Below, piece after piece: positions 1 through 10,060 of a stretch of 64,000 nucleotides of DNA. The stretch lies in assembly GCF_000014865.1 (NCBI RefSeq), contig NC_008576.1, forward strand, positions 525,501 through 589,500. Reading direction: 5' to 3'. The DNA is from Magnetococcus marinus MC-1. Its GTDB lineage: Bacteria; Pseudomonadota; Magnetococcia; Magnetococcales; Magnetococcaceae. Made by a program: the position numbers and the translations under genes. Numbering within the stretch: position 1 is the stretch's first letter; every line of letters starts with the position of its first letter. Below the pieces are notes generated by a model. That model searched no databases and was not told the origin of the DNA. It was given only the letters and a program-made list of their open reading frames with translations.

Positions 1-1307
1 TTGAGCAAGGCAAAAAAAATGCGCCGTGCATCATCTTTATTGATGAAATTGATGCCGTTGGTCGCCACCGGGGTGCCGGGTTGGGCGGGGGGCACGATGA
101 GCGGGAGCAGACCCTCAACCAGCTATTGGTGGAGATGGATGGTTTTGAATCGACTGAGGGTGTGATCATGGTCGCGGCCACCAACCGCCCCGACGTGTTG
201 GATCCTGCACTGCTCAGGCCCGGTCGTTTTGACCGTCAGGTGACGGTGCCTAACCCCGATATTTTGGGCCGCACCCAGATCCTTAAAGTGCACATGAACA
301 AAGTACCCCTGTCGGACTCGGTGGATGCCGAGGTGATCGCCCGCGCGACCCCCGGTTTCTCTGGGGCCGATCTGGCCAACTTGGTCAATGAAGCCGCCCT
401 GATTGCCGCCCAGTTGGATAAACGGGTGGTGGAGATGGAGGATTTTGAGAACGCCAAGGATAAGGTCATGATGGGTAAACCGCGTCGAAGCGCGGTTATT
501 TCAGAAAAAGAGCGCAAGACAACAGCCTATCACGAAGCCGGGCATGCGGTGGTGGCCATGGCACTGGACGGGGCAGACCCCGTGCATAAAGTGACCATCA
601 TCCCCCGTGGTCGCGCTTTGGGCCTGACCATGCAACTACCGTTGGAAGATCGCTACACCTACTCCAAGGTGCAGCTAGAACAAAATATCGCCATCTTAAT
701 GGGGGGGCGTCTGGCAGAAGAGTTGGTGCTCAATCAGCTCACCACCGGGGCGGGCAATGATATCCAACGGGCTACCGATCTGGCCCGTAAGATGATCTGC
801 TCCTATGGTATGAGTGACACCTTGGGTCCCCTTACTTATGGTGAAAATGAACAAGAGATTTTCCTCGGTCGGGAGATCACGCAGCACAAAAGCGTATCGG
901 AAGAGACAGCTCGGCGCATTGATGCAGAGGTATTTGACATCGTTGATCGCAATTACAAAAGAGCCAAACAGATCTTGACCGATAAAATGGAGGTGCTGCA
1001 CACCATGGCCCAGGCACTGTTGGAGCGCGAAACCATTGATGCGGATGAGGTGATTAAGCTCATGGCAGGCGAGCCTGCCGAGACCGCTTTAAAGCCTTTG
1101 AAGAAAAAGGATGAGCGTGCGAACAAGCCAACCCCAACGGTGGCAGACGATGGGGAACAAGGGGACCAAACGGCAAAAGATGCAGTGGCAGGGAGTGTCA
1201 CCCAAGCAGAGGATGATGTGGAAGGATCCACCCGTACTGCAACAGAGGCATCCACGCAGGAGGTGGTATCTAAGGACACCCCTGAAGGCGATGATAAGGA
1301 TAGATGA
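1..1307 (+). CDS. ftsH: ATP-dependent zinc metalloprotease FtsH, 5' truncated
   Basis: This is the C-terminal part of the membrane-anchored AAA+ protease that degrades misassembled and short-lived membrane proteins. The frame is open from the window edge (first full codon at base 3), so the N-terminal membrane helices and Walker A lie outside. Visible are the Walker B stretch [15 protein letters not shown] at bases 30-74, the second region of homology with the arginine finger (RPGRFDR, about 225-245), and the zinc motif HEAGH near 530-545, followed by the M41 peptidase domain. The tail of roughly 70 residues is acidic and Thr/Glu-rich, longer than in E. coli FtsH and probably disordered. Its TGA overlaps the folP ATG by 4 bases, implying translational coupling as in the common ftsH-folP order. 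Confidence 0.97.
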   Translation, partial: EQGKKNAPCIIFIDEIDAVGRHRGAGLGGGHDEREQTLNQLLVEMDGFESTEGVIMVAATNRPDVLDPALLRPGRFDRQVTVPNPDILGRTQILKVHMNKVPLSDSVDAEVIARATPGFSGADLANLVNEAALIAAQLDKRVVEMEDFENAKDKVMMGKPRRSAVISEKERKTTAYHEAGHAVVAMALDGADPVHKVTIIPRGRALGLTMQLPLEDRYTYSKVQLEQNIAILMGGRLAEELVLNQLTTGAGNDIQRATDLARKMICSYGMSDTLGPLTYGENEQEIFLGREITQHKSVSEETARRIDAEVFDIVDRNYKRAKQILTDKMEVLHTMAQALLERETIDADEVIKLMAGEPAETALKPLKKKDERANKPTPTVADDGEQGDQTAKDAVAGSVTQAEDDVEGSTRTATEASTQEVVSKDTPEGDDKDR

Positions 1308-2461
1308 CGCATTATGCCGTAGTAACACCGACCATGGGCGCCGCAGGCGCCCATTTTTTTGCAGCACCCCGCATGGGCGATGGGGTGGCACCCTTCCCGG
1401 CTATGCCCGAACTGCCCATGGCGGTACGGCTCTTTCCCTGGCCTGAGGCGTGGGATGGGCTGTTGCCAGAGGGTATGGAGATTTATCTCAGTGGCACCTT
1501 GCGCATGGCCCGTGGGTGGCTGTTACCCAGCGTTTTAGAGCGTTGGCAAGAACGCATTTTTCAGACCGTGGCTCAGGATAGCGCCATGGCGTTGCACCAA
1601 TCCCTGCGCAACCTAAACACGCCCCGCGCGGCCATGAGCTACTTGGATGCACAAGGCAAACGGCGGAAATTGGCCGGGGATCGTCCCCTGATCATGGGTA
1701 TTGTCAATGTAACCCCCGACTCCTTCTCGGATGGTGGCCACTACCATGATACCGGCAGGGCTGTGGCGCATGCCATGGCGCTGGTCGAACAAGGGGCAGA
1801 TCTGTTAGACATTGGTGGGGAATCCACCCGCCCTGGTGCGGCCATGGTGCCCGTGGATGAGGAGTTGCGTCGCGTAGTACCGGTGGTGCGGGCCATTGCC
1901 GCCCAGACAAAGGTGCCCATTTCGGTAGATACGGCGAAGGGTCGGGTGATGGAAGCGGCCTTAGAGGCTGGGGCAGCCCTTATTAATGATGTCACCGCAC
2001 TCAAAGGGGATCCCCTGTCGCTTCGAGTATTACGGGATGCCCACTGCCCTGTGGTGCTCATGCATAAAAAGGGCACACCTAGAAACATGCAGAATAGCCC
2101 CCACTATGAGGATGTGGTGGCTGAGGTGTATGGTTTTCTGGGTGACCGTATGCAGTGGTGTGTGGAAAATGGTATTGGGCGGGAGCGGCTGGTGATTGAT
2201 CCAGGTATCGGTTTTGGTAAAACACATGGGCACAATCTGGAGCTGTTGGCCCATATTGGTGCCTTTACGGGTTTGGCCGCGCCTCTGTTGCTGGGGATTT
2301 CACGCAAACGTATTGTGGGCCATTTAACAGGGTGTGAAGATGCCGCACAGCGTGATGTTGGCAGCCATCTTATGGCCGCTTTGGGGGTGCAGCGGGGGGC
2401 CAATTGGGTAAGGGTACACGATGTGGCGGGTATGCAACAGGCGTTGCGTTGTCTGGTATGA
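1304..2461 (+). CDS. folP: dihydropteroate synthase with N-terminal extension
   Basis: Condenses 6-hydroxymethyl-dihydropterin pyrophosphate with p-aminobenzoate in cytosolic folate synthesis. The core starts near residue 125 with [15 protein letters not shown], followed by [11 protein letters not shown], the SVDT strand, INDV, and the late GISRKR motif, all hallmarks of the pterin-binding TIM barrel. E. coli FolP is about 280 aa; this protein is 385 aa because of about 120 unassigned residues in front. Similar N-terminal extensions occur in some alphaproteobacterial FolP proteins (recalled, not checked). The ATGA overlap with ftsH fixes the start. No glmM follows: the next gene is convergent. 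Confidence 0.95.
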   Translation: MTHYAVVTPTMGAAGAHFFAAPRMGDGVAPFPAMPELPMAVRLFPWPEAWDGLLPEGMEIYLSGTLRMARGWLLPSVLERWQERIFQTVAQDSAMALHQSLRNLNTPRAAMSYLDAQGKRRKLAGDRPLIMGIVNVTPDSFSDGGHYHDTGRAVAHAMALVEQGADLLDIGGESTRPGAAMVPVDEELRRVVPVVRAIAAQTKVPISVDTAKGRVMEAALEAGAALINDVTALKGDPLSLRVLRDAHCPVVLMHKKGTPRNMQNSPHYEDVVAEVYGFLGDRMQWCVENGIGRERLVIDPGIGFGKTHGHNLELLAHIGAFTGLAAPLLLGISRKRIVGHLTGCEDAAQRDVGSHLMAALGVQRGANWVRVHDVAGMQQALRCLV

Positions 2462-2549
2462 ACAGGCCAACGGCTAAGGGTAAGGGGGAACCGCAGAACG
2501 CGCCAAGATAAACGCCACTGCGAAGTGAGCGGGGGTAAAAAGGGTTTGT

Positions 2550-2855
2550 TTAAGAGATAGTGAACAACTGATTAAAGTTGGCATCCATAAGGATCTTACG
2601 CACGGCGATAGAGGTGTTGCTCAAGCGCACCTGCTCGCGGTTACGGCCCATGTGTTCCCACACTGCGACCAACATGCCCAACGCCGAACTATCCAAGTGG
2701 GTGACATGGCAAAGATCAACCTCAACGGAGCCTTGGCGATCCAACGCCTCATAGCACCCCCGAAACTCATTAAACAGCCGAAAGGTGAAGGTTTCGGGCA
2801 GTTGTATAATGGTTAGGTTGCCGGCTTCGTCGAACTGCTTTTTGATGAGATCCAT
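2550..2855 (-). CDS. STAS-domain protein (anti-sigma factor antagonist-like)
   Basis: A 101-aa single-domain protein of the SpoIIAA/STAS fold. The central motif HLDSSALGMLV carries the conserved DSS: the second Ser is the usual phosphorylation site by a cognate HPK-type kinase. Such proteins act in partner-switching circuits controlling sigma factors, c-di-GMP enzymes or motility. A GGAGGGG ribosome-binding site precedes the ATG. No cognate kinase or phosphatase gene lies in the window; the only near neighbour on this strand is the chemoreceptor 360 bases upstream. The partner is therefore unknown. Confidence 0.8.
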   Translation of the reverse strand: MDLIKKQFDEAGNLTIIQLPETFTFRLFNEFRGCYEALDRQGSVEVDLCHVTHLDSSALGMLVAVWEHMGRNREQVRLSNTSIAVRKILMDANFNQLFTIS

Positions 2856-3217
2856 CCTGCCCCTCCAAAATCAACGATACACTATGGTTTATAAAACCCA
2901 GATCTAACCCGTTATAAGCGTTCACAGGACAATAACAAACTTCGCTCGACAGGCCAAATGCTCTTTTTGGGAAAACGCGAAAAGCGGATGAATAAACGGG
3001 GTCTGACGCTAAACCCTGCTGGGTTCCTCTGCTCTGGTGAGGCCATGCATGTGCAGGACGCAAGGGTGCAAAAATCAAACAGAGCGGTAAACAGGCTTGC
3101 ATAACCCCCTTTATGTCAGTGCGAGCTCGGCATCTTCAGCCCGTTGCAAAGGGCCCCCCTAAGGCAGACAGAGAGCCTGTTTTTGGAGAGATAACCCTGT
3201 GAGCTAAAAGTTTATGG
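2856..3217. other. intergenic region, 362 bp, no gene seen
   Basis: Separates the chemoreceptor 3' end from the STAS gene. The only structure noticed is an inverted repeat, AGAGATAACC at 3187-3196 against GGTTATCTCT at 3216-3225, which overlaps the chemoreceptor stop codon. It has no T-run, so a terminator role is uncertain. Short minus-strand open frames here (about 2770-3102) lack family resemblance. Confidence 0.5.
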
Positions 3218-5650
3218 TTATCTCTTAGCTTCATCAACCGATGCGTGATAGAGGTTATCCAAGGCGGTAAACAGTTTGCGACGCTCATCGTGCAACTGGG
3301 CCAAGGTGGTCTTGGCGGCCTCTTTCTTTTTCTGATTAAGTTGAACAATGGCAGCACTGACCAGCTCATGGAGCTTACGGTTGCTTTGCTCCACCTCCTT
3401 ATAAACGGGTAGATGGCTTAAACGGCTGCCTGTTTCGGGATGGTAGAGCCACTCTCCGAGGGGTGAATGACGAGGATCCCCGCCATCCTCCAGTTTAATC
3501 TGCCCACAAGCATGCAGTTCCAGTTTAGAGAGCCACGCCAGCAAAGCGCCTTTGATGAGACTCATCTTGAGCTTTTCAGGGCCTAAGTTAAAGGCTTGCT
3601 GAGCATGGTTGAGTTTGGTTTCGACCTCGCCAAGCACACCGATGAATAGGTTAATGGTTTGCGTAGTGATCTGCAAATTCCCTAATCCGTGGGTGACATG
3701 GCCCATCTCATTATCCATTAATTCGGTCGCGGCAATGGCCATACCAACAGAAATTAAGACCTGTTGGGCGTGTTCATTGGCTTTGGAAGATTGCTCCCGA
3801 GCACCTTGTGCATTATGGGACATCGCCGTAGCGGTATTGGAGAGGGCTTGAGCACTTTCACTGAGTTCAGCAACGGTGTTGGCAACCTCTTGGGCTTTGG
3901 TGGAGAGAGAATTTAAATTATGCGCCACGTCATTGGTGGCGCTGGCCACCCCTTGCACAGCTTGGTTAACATCGTCGACCCGTGCGCTCTGCTCTTGGGC
4001 CATATCCCCAACGTGACGGTTGGTTTCGGCGAGCATGTTGACCACCTCCACGGTCTGCATCACGCGGCTGGTGGCATCTTTGGTCCCAGATTGGATCTCT
4101 TCAACCCGTTGAGAAATCATGTTGGTAGCTTGCTCGGTCTGCTTAGCCAGCTCTTTGACCTCATTGGCCACCACGGCAAAGCCTTTGCCCGCCTCGCCGG
4201 CTCCTGCGGCTTCAATAGAGGCGTTTAAGGCCAGCATATTGGTCTGTTTGGCAATGTTCTTAATACTACTGACCGCTTTGCCAATTTCGTTGGCAGACTC
4301 AGCCAAGCTAGACATGACCGTTTGCGTCTCTTCAACTTGGTTTGCGGCTTCACCGGCTTCGCGCACGGCGCTTTCACTAAACGCCAGCACCTGTTTCTGG
4401 CTGGTGGCGTTTTCGCGAATGGTCTTATGCATATCCCCCATTAAACCAGAAATTTTATTAATGCTGTTGCTCACGGAATCCACATTGCCAACCATTTCGT
4501 CGATGGCGGTAGAGAGACGGCTACTGCGGTAGCTGCCCTCATCGGCGGATTCTGCCACATGGCCTGCGGCTTCGGCTTGGGTTGCCGCAGATTTAGAGAT
4601 CTCTTCAAGGGCCTGTACAATCCACTCTGTCGCAGCTTTTACATTATCGCTGATTTTGAGGGATAGGTTCTCATTGGCTTGGTCTGCCTTAGTAATGGCC
4701 GTAAAGACCAATCCGACCGCACCATTAAGGCGATCAACCGCATCGGCAAACTCTTTACTGACAGGGGGTAGGGTACCGGCCACGTGGATACGGATTTCAC
4801 GGATAAGCTTGGTTAGCTCCATCAGGGTTTCGTTAACCCCATCCGAAATTTCGGTAATTTCGTCATGCCATCTTGCAACAGGCACGCGGGCTGTAATACG
4901 CCCGGCTTTGACTTCGCGGAAAACGATTTGGATGGTATCGAGACGGCGCAAAATCCAGGTTAGGATAACCGCCATGAGGATGATCAAAAACAGCACCACT
5001 ACAAATTGAAAAAGCATACCTTGTAGCGAGGTGTGACCAAGCTTGCTCACCATGTCCTGAGCCTGTTTTACTCCGCCAATAATGGCTTTAGAGACCCCTT
5101 CAATCTCCTTTTCCATATAGTCACGATAGATGGCATTGACCCCGTTTAAGCTATGCATAAGGTCAACCATCATCAGGTTCATGCCGTTGAGCAAAGCTTC
5201 TCGTCCCCCCTCTTCCTGGGGGTCGTACTCCATGCCCATATTGATAATAATTTGCACATTTTCCAACAGTTCATCCAACTTATCGCGGTTACCATTGGGG
5301 GGCCACATGGTATTAAGCCGCTCACGAGCCGCTGTAAATTCCTTGACCACCTCTTGGAGGCGCTCCCGGTTCCAGCCTTCTTCTTCATCTGCAATGAGGG
5401 TAATGCCATGGTGGATGGTAAGCACCGATTTCATTAAGTCTGAAACCACACCTTGACGGCTCTGTAGATCCTCTAGATGGGTAAGCTCTTTTTCCACCGT
5501 GGTGATCTGTTGTTCAACTTGCGTACCGCTATTTTGGATAAGTTGAAAGTTGGGTATGATGAGAATCAACTCGACAATAATGGAGAAGATGGCCACCAAC
5601 CACATCTTGTTTTTGATGGAAAGCCCGAGTAAATAGTTGAACAGAGACAT
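3218..5650 (-). CDS. methyl-accepting chemotaxis protein with C-terminal CZB-like domain
   Basis: An 810-aa transmembrane chemoreceptor. Membrane segments are near residues 13-36 and 206-232, flanking a roughly 170-residue periplasmic sensor. A HAMP segment (about 232-285) and a long cytoplasmic coiled coil follow. The signalling tip reads [20 protein letters not shown], close to the family consensus that binds CheA/CheW. The last ~120 residues resemble a chemoreceptor zinc-binding (CZB) domain, with LGEW and a late His. However, the Cys usually two residues before LG is Ser, and the first His of the HxxxH pair appears to be Asn, so metal binding is doubtful. No CheR/CheB-binding pentapeptide ends the protein. 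An IS66 element sits 85 bp upstream of the start and may have displaced the native promoter. Confidence 0.92.
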   Translation of the reverse strand: MSLFNYLLGLSIKNKMWLVAIFSIIVELILIIPNFQLIQNSGTQVEQQITTVEKELTHLEDLQSRQGVVSDLMKSVLTIHHGITLIADEEEGWNRERLQEVVKEFTAARERLNTMWPPNGNRDKLDELLENVQIIINMGMEYDPQEEGGREALLNGMNLMMVDLMHSLNGVNAIYRDYMEKEIEGVSKAIIGGVKQAQDMVSKLGHTSLQGMLFQFVVVLFLIILMAVILTWILRRLDTIQIVFREVKAGRITARVPVARWHDEITEISDGVNETLMELTKLIREIRIHVAGTLPPVSKEFADAVDRLNGAVGLVFTAITKADQANENLSLKISDNVKAATEWIVQALEEISKSAATQAEAAGHVAESADEGSYRSSRLSTAIDEMVGNVDSVSNSINKISGLMGDMHKTIRENATSQKQVLAFSESAVREAGEAANQVEETQTVMSSLAESANEIGKAVSSIKNIAKQTNMLALNASIEAAGAGEAGKGFAVVANEVKELAKQTEQATNMISQRVEEIQSGTKDATSRVMQTVEVVNMLAETNRHVGDMAQEQSARVDDVNQAVQGVASATNDVAHNLNSLSTKAQEVANTVAELSESAQALSNTATAMSHNAQGAREQSSKANEHAQQVLISVGMAIAATELMDNEMGHVTHGLGNLQITTQTINLFIGVLGEVETKLNHAQQAFNLGPEKLKMSLIKGALLAWLSKLELHACGQIKLEDGGDPRHSPLGEWLYHPETGSRLSHLPVYKEVEQSNRKLHELVSAAIVQLNQKKKEAAKTTLAQLHDERRKLFTALDNLYHASVDEAKR

Positions 5651-5735
5651 CCATTCCCCCCAATAAATAACGCAATTCCAATCAGCTGCTGTTTAGAAAA
5701 GCCCCCAGTGGAACATAGCAGGTAGCACATGTGAC

Positions 5736-7704
5736 GTAACCGTTCAGAGACCCCGATATCAAGCGGCTACTGGAGCCGGTAACGGCGGTACGAGGTTTCC
5801 CTTTCTCCGTTCAGCAATCACCTCAGCAAGATAGTCCCAGGGAGACACGTTCCGCAATCGGCAAGTTTCGATGACGCTAGCCAGCACACCCAATACCCGA
5901 CTCCCTTCTGCCGTACGAGTTCCGTGGCTGATCAGACGCGCAATGACCCAGTGGCGCAGAGCCCGCTCCGCATCGTTGTTGGTCAGCGGCAGCCCTGGAA
6001 CTCTCACAGGTTGCCAGATAACATCCCAGTCATTGAGAAGCTCAACGGCAAGGCTGCGAACTTTCTCGGACGGGGGATAATCTCTGTACAATTCGCAGTA
6101 TCCCTGGAATTCTTCCAAAATCGACTCGGCAGCTGGCGGATCCGATCCATCTTTGACCTCTTCGACCATGTATTCCAGGACCTCCAATACCCTGGAGCCG
6201 AATCGTTTGCTCTCTTTATCCAGGCTTGTCGACAACCCCTTGGCTTTTCGGATCAAGTGCGCCCAGCAGCGCAGCCGCCTGGAGAAAATCCGGTAGTTCA
6301 TGAGTCCATCGCTCATTAGCCAGCCTGCATATTCCTCGGTCAGGATATCAAGGACCATTTGTCGAGTCCGGCGTCCCACGCAAAACAAGACCGTATTTGC
6401 CGTCGCGAAAACCCAGAGCCACAAAGCTTGACCTTTTTGCTTCCAAGGCGTTTCGTCTACATGAGCCAGAGCGGATGCACGAAGTTCGGCAATCAGTTCA
6501 TCCTGAACAGGGGCGGCAGCCAGTCCGACCTCACGTATGCAATTGTCGATGGTCCCGACACTCAACTCCAGGCCGAACCAATCGATCAAAAACTCCTGAA
6601 CCTTGGAGCGAGACAACCGCATCCGTTTTGCGAGCGCAACAATGAAAGCAGCCAACATGGGGCCGACAATACGCCATTCACTCAAACTGGTTGCGGTTTT
6701 GCGTCCTGCAATCTCAAGTCTATCCCCTGTGCCGGGACCGGTACATGAAATATGGCCGCATCTACAGGCAACTTCCCCAAAAAGGTGCTTGGTCCCCTCT
6801 AGCCTCAATCCAGGCTGATCCGGGGCACCCCTTATCAGATCGATGGTCACATAGCCGATTCGAGCTGTAAATCGAGCATCCAAGGGAAGGGCAGCATCGC
6901 AGGCAGCACACGTTTCCGCTCGATGAACCACGGTACTCCGAATCGGAATTATCTGCGTTCTGCCGAATCCCTTGGCCCCAACTGGCTTCCCAGCCCTGCC
7001 TTTCGGCTTCTTGCCTGAGGAATCCGACTTACCATTTCCTGGAGCAGAGGGAGTAGAACTGCCGGATGGCCCTGGTGAATCATCTCCATCCGCATCATCG
7101 GTTCCCTTCTTCTCCACCGGCGAAACGTCCTCTTCATCCTCATCCGAAAGCGTTTCGTCTTGCTCAACTGGAATCCCAAGGTACGCCGGACGACTGCTGG
7201 GCGGCTGGGAACTGTTGTCGGGTGTTCGGTTCAAACGCTCACGAGATTCCTTGAGATCCTCCAACATTTTCCGGCTGACGGCCAGTAACTCTGCAGACGA
7301 TAGTGAGGAGAGATATTCCTCATCAATCTGGAGCAGGTCGTGATCTGAAAGCTTCATGGTTCGCGCACCACATCATCGCCGGTGAATGAATCCTCGCACA
7401 CATGATAACACGGGTTTCCAGGAAGAGATTTTTGCGCTTCTGCGCCCCATTGGATCCAGCGCAAAAATTCGCTCGTACCCGGGGGTGGGCGCCACAGCTG
7501 AAAACCCGCCAGAACTCTCCTCAAGGCTTTGATAGGCAAAAACAGATCGGATCGCACTCTCCTTCTGAAATTTCACATTTTCGACGAAAATCGTGTCAAG
7601 GATATTCTTTGCCATGGTCAAACAAAATTGGCGCTATTCCCGGCAGTTGACTCCTTCTCAAACGGTGAACATCCTCACTGAACGAGGGGTCTCTGAACGG
7701 TTAC
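5736..7704 (-). mobile_element. intact IS66-family element, single-transposase type
   Basis: A 1969-bp insertion sequence with perfect 19-bp terminal inverted repeats: GTAACCGTTCAGAGACCCC at 5736-5754 and its exact complement at 7686-7704. It is flanked by the 8-bp direct repeat CATGTGAC at 5728-5735 and 7705-7712. Eight-base duplications are typical of IS66. It carries only a TnpC-like transposase and lacks tnpA and tnpB, as in the ISBst12-type subgroup. About 330 bp between the transposase start and the right end hold no convincing gene. Perfect ends and duplication suggest recent, possibly active insertion. Confidence 0.95.
5759..7357 (-). CDS. IS66-family transposase (TnpC-like)
   Basis: A 532-aa DDE transposase filling the IS element. 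An N-terminal helical segment with the IS66-typical NSSQPPSSRP motif (about 47-56) precedes a Ser/Pro/Gly-rich linker and a zinc-binding-like segment (CAACDAAL, then CRCGHISC). The catalytic core shows HVDETPW, MSDGLMNY and NNDAERALR, matching the D-D-E positions of the family. The reading frame is uninterrupted, so the enzyme is probably functional. It starts 329 bp inside the right terminal repeat. Confidence 0.94.
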   Translation of the reverse strand: MKLSDHDLLQIDEEYLSSLSSAELLAVSRKMLEDLKESRERLNRTPDNSSQPPSSRPAYLGIPVEQDETLSDEDEEDVSPVEKKGTDDADGDDSPGPSGSSTPSAPGNGKSDSSGKKPKGRAGKPVGAKGFGRTQIIPIRSTVVHRAETCAACDAALPLDARFTARIGYVTIDLIRGAPDQPGLRLEGTKHLFGEVACRCGHISCTGPGTGDRLEIAGRKTATSLSEWRIVGPMLAAFIVALAKRMRLSRSKVQEFLIDWFGLELSVGTIDNCIREVGLAAAPVQDELIAELRASALAHVDETPWKQKGQALWLWVFATANTVLFCVGRRTRQMVLDILTEEYAGWLMSDGLMNYRIFSRRLRCWAHLIRKAKGLSTSLDKESKRFGSRVLEVLEYMVEEVKDGSDPPAAESILEEFQGYCELYRDYPPSEKVRSLAVELLNDWDVIWQPVRVPGLPLTNNDAERALRHWVIARLISHGTRTAEGSRVLGVLASVIETCRLRNVSPWDYLAEVIAERRKGNLVPPLPAPVAA

Positions 7705-8100
7705 CATGTGACTGAGTTTACGAACAGGACCTCACATCACGTTTGGGTCATCCGACAGCGATGATCTTGCAGGGATTGCTACTTTGAAAACCCCTAAGCT
7801 GTGTACACTTTACCTACATCAAGAAAATCATTAAATGTTTAAATGAGACGAGAACCAAGCATCACTCAATGGCGTTTACTAGAAATCCAAGGTTTATGGA
7901 CCCACAATTTAAAATGCAGGTGCATAGGATCAAGCTGCGAACGACTCAAGAACATAGCATGAACCAAGCGGCGATACGATGGAATAGCAAAATATGGTAT
8001 CTATTTTTTTTTCCATATTAACAATAGCATGTAAAATTTTTTTTATACAAAAACAGGCCCATATTGGGCCTGTTTTTGGAGCATTAGGGAAAGAGATGGC
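7705..8100. other. intergenic region, 396 bp
   Basis: Begins with the IS target duplication CATGTGAC (7705-7712). It probably contains the original upstream sequence of the chemoreceptor, now separated from it by the IS. The middle is AT-rich with no open frame of note. The right end holds a terminator for the DsbA-like gene (8049-8077). No promoter could be assigned with confidence. Confidence 0.6.
8049..8077 (-). terminator. rho-independent terminator of the DsbA-like gene
   Basis: A 12-bp perfect stem, AAAAACAGGCCC (8049-8060) against GGGCCTGTTTTT (8066-8077), with a 5-base loop. It is followed on the minus strand by the A/T-rich run TTGTATAAAAAAAATTTTAC. It lies 23 bp past the stop of the 8101-9108 gene. 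Confidence 0.85.
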
Positions 8101-9108
8101 TTATTTGCTGGTTAATTCTTGCTCAACCATTTTTTCAAGGGTGCTATAGGGGAGCGCGCCTGAGCTTTTACGGCCATTTATAAAGAAGGTAGGGGTGCCG
8201 GTAACGCCCAGGGATTGACCTTCGGTTAAATCGGCATCCAGCTTGGCTTCATGCTTATTGCTGTCCAGACAGTTTTTAAAGAGCGCCATGTCCAATTTTA
8301 GGTCAGCGGCCACTTTGTCCAGACCGGCGCGGCTGAGGTCCACACCCTCTTCAAACAGGGCATCGTGAAAGGCCCAAAACTGTTGCTGATCTTCACCGCA
8401 CATGGCCGCTTTAGAGGCCAGCGGGGCCAGCTTGTGAAAGGATAGGGGGTAGTGGCGGAATACAAATTGAATCTTATCGCCGTACTTGGTTTTTAGCTGT
8501 TTGAGGGCGGGTTGAACACGGCGGCAGTAGGGGCATTCGAAATCAGAAAACTCCACAATGGTGACAGGGGCATCGGCTGCTCCAAGTGAGGGGGTCATGG
8601 TGGAGTTAAAGGTGTAACGGGGCTCTTCGGGTTCTGGCAAGTTGGTGGTGACCTCGACTTGCGACATCAGCTGAGCCAGCAGCGCACGGCGAAACTTAGC
8701 GGCACGTTGCTCGGTGAGATAGGATTTAATGCGCTCTTCCAGCCCTTCGCCAGCATTGGGCAAACGTTCACTATTTTGCTCAATAAATTGTGCCACTTCG
8801 GCATCACTGACGGGGGTAACTTTATCGGTGACTTCGCGCTTTTCTAGGGCATCAATGGTGATACCCTGTTTTTTTGCTTCGGTATCGAGCAGATGCTCGA
8901 CCATCATGCTGTCTAAGGCTTTGGCGCGGGTTTCGTAGATTTTATTTTCCAGCTCAAAGAGCTCACCGGCGATGCTTTTATCCAGCTCCTCCAGTGTGAC
9001 TTTCCACGTGCCCATTTGGCCAACCACGGGTGACTCTGCATAAGCGCTACTCAGCATAGGAACCATCACGGCCAGGGCCAGTGCAGCCTGTTTAAGATAG
9101 GTGATCAT
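8101..9108 (-). CDS. periplasmic DsbA-family thiol:disulfide oxidoreductase
   Basis: A 335-aa exported protein. A signal peptide occupies about residues 1-24 (hydrophobic core, cleavage near AYA). An unassigned helical N-terminal region of about 120 residues follows, with a SurA-like flavour. The thioredoxin-like domain starts around 170 with the active site CPYC (near 190-193) in the context FSDFECPYCRRVQP, and ends with the cis-Pro loop (GVTGTPTFFING). This arrangement resembles the BdbD/Com1 group rather than classical 208-aa DsbA. It likely oxidises or isomerises cysteines in exported proteins; the CxxC-bearing TolA-like proteins encoded here are conceivable substrates (inference). AAGGAG lies 6 bp before the ATG. 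It is monocistronic, with its own terminator. Confidence 0.9.
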   Translation of the reverse strand: MITYLKQAALALAVMVPMLSSAYAESPVVGQMGTWKVTLEELDKSIAGELFELENKIYETRAKALDSMMVEHLLDTEAKKQGITIDALEKREVTDKVTPVSDAEVAQFIEQNSERLPNAGEGLEERIKSYLTEQRAAKFRRALLAQLMSQVEVTTNLPEPEEPRYTFNSTMTPSLGAADAPVTIVEFSDFECPYCRRVQPALKQLKTKYGDKIQFVFRHYPLSFHKLAPLASKAAMCGEDQQQFWAFHDALFEEGVDLSRAGLDKVAADLKLDMALFKNCLDSNKHEAKLDADLTEGQSLGVTGTPTFFINGRKSSGALPYSTLEKMVEQELTSK

Positions 9109-9238
9109 CCATTACTCCTTATGTCACACGGGGGTATACCGATCTGGAGCCCTGTGTGGTGCCCTGTATGATGTTAAAATCGAAAGTTTGTTTATTGGAG
9201 CATTGGCCACAGCAAAAGTCTAGCGGCTATCTAACGCG

Positions 9239-9676
9239 TTATCGATAGAGTTTGGCCGCACGTTTGCGGTAGTCACTGACCATCTGTTTAGAGATCATGC
9301 TAAAAACAGGCCCCAAGGTCATGTTAAGAACGGGGTTACGAAACTTAAAGTCGATGCTAAAATGGATCCGGCAGCGTGCACCTTGGGGTTCAACGGGTTC
9401 AAATACCCACAAACTGGTCAGATGTTTAAAAGGACCTGAAACCAGGGATATCTCGACCCGTTCGCCAGGAACAACCTTATCCAACGTACGAAATTTTTCG
9501 CGTATGCCTTTGAACATAATGGTTAACTCAGCTTCAAACTGGTTGCCTTCCTGTTTAACAATATGGGCATGGCAGCACCAATTTAAAAACTCAGGATAGC
9601 GGTCCACGTCGACCACCAAGTCATACATTTGTTGGGGTGAGAAGGGAACGATCTCTTCTATTTTTATCTTGGGCAT
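9239..9676 (-). CDS. RatA/Coq10-type START-domain protein
   Basis: A 145-aa protein of the polyketide cyclase/START (SRPBCC) superfamily. Diagnostic segments are the opening IEEIVPFSPQQMYDLVVDVDRYPEFLNWC and the later GPFKHLTSLWVFEP. Bacterial members include RatA (reported to block 70S ribosome association) and homologues of mitochondrial Coq10, which bind ubiquinone. In bacteria without a ratB partner a quinone-related role is more plausible, and no ratB-like gene is adjacent here. Length matches the family (about 145-150). Confidence 0.85.
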   Translation of the reverse strand: MPKIKIEEIVPFSPQQMYDLVVDVDRYPEFLNWCCHAHIVKQEGNQFEAELTIMFKGIREKFRTLDKVVPGERVEISLVSGPFKHLTSLWVFEPVEPQGARCRIHFSIDFKFRNPVLNMTLGPVFSMISKQMVSDYRKRAAKLYR

Positions 9677-10060
9677 GGATTGTCACCGTCCGTGCTCTAA
9701 AACTTCGGCGTAAATTTACCATTTTGGTACCACGATAGGATTGAAAGGTTAAGTAAATTAACCTACGCTTCCCTAGGTGGCGATCTGGCCAACAGACTAT
9801 GCCTTCTTGGCCGCTGGATCAACGCTATTTGGGTAGAACAAACTTAACTTTCCCACATGCTTTGCCCATAGACAAGCATGTGCCCTGCGTTCAGGCTTGT
9901 GGTTACGAGGTTTTCGTCAACCATCGACCGTGGGCCCATTAGGGTGTAAAAATGCATTTATCACTATTTTTTTAAGTTTGATCAGAGTGACCGACAAACC
10001 ATCTTGGGCGATAGGTATCGCTCTTCGAGCAGAGAACAGACTAGGAATCAGGAGAAACAC
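9677..10060. other. intergenic region, 384 bp, divergent promoters expected
   Basis: Lies between the divergent RatA-like gene and gap, so it must hold promoters for both, but no clear -35/-10 pair was identified. An imperfect hairpin, CACATGCTT (about 9856-9864) with AAGCATGTG (about 9876-9884), was noticed. An in-frame upward extension of gap to 10004 exists but is not supported by a ribosome-binding site. Confidence 0.5.

Noticed and set aside
7354-7621. Two overlapping minus-strand frames upstream of the first IS66 transposase, considered as tnpA/tnpB
   Set aside because: Sequences do not resemble IS66 TnpA or TnpB, and the element fits the single-gene IS66 type.
9856-9884. Inverted repeat upstream of gap as a regulator site
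   Set aside because: Only nine base pairs with an 11-base loop, and no regulator gene adjoins; too weak to call.
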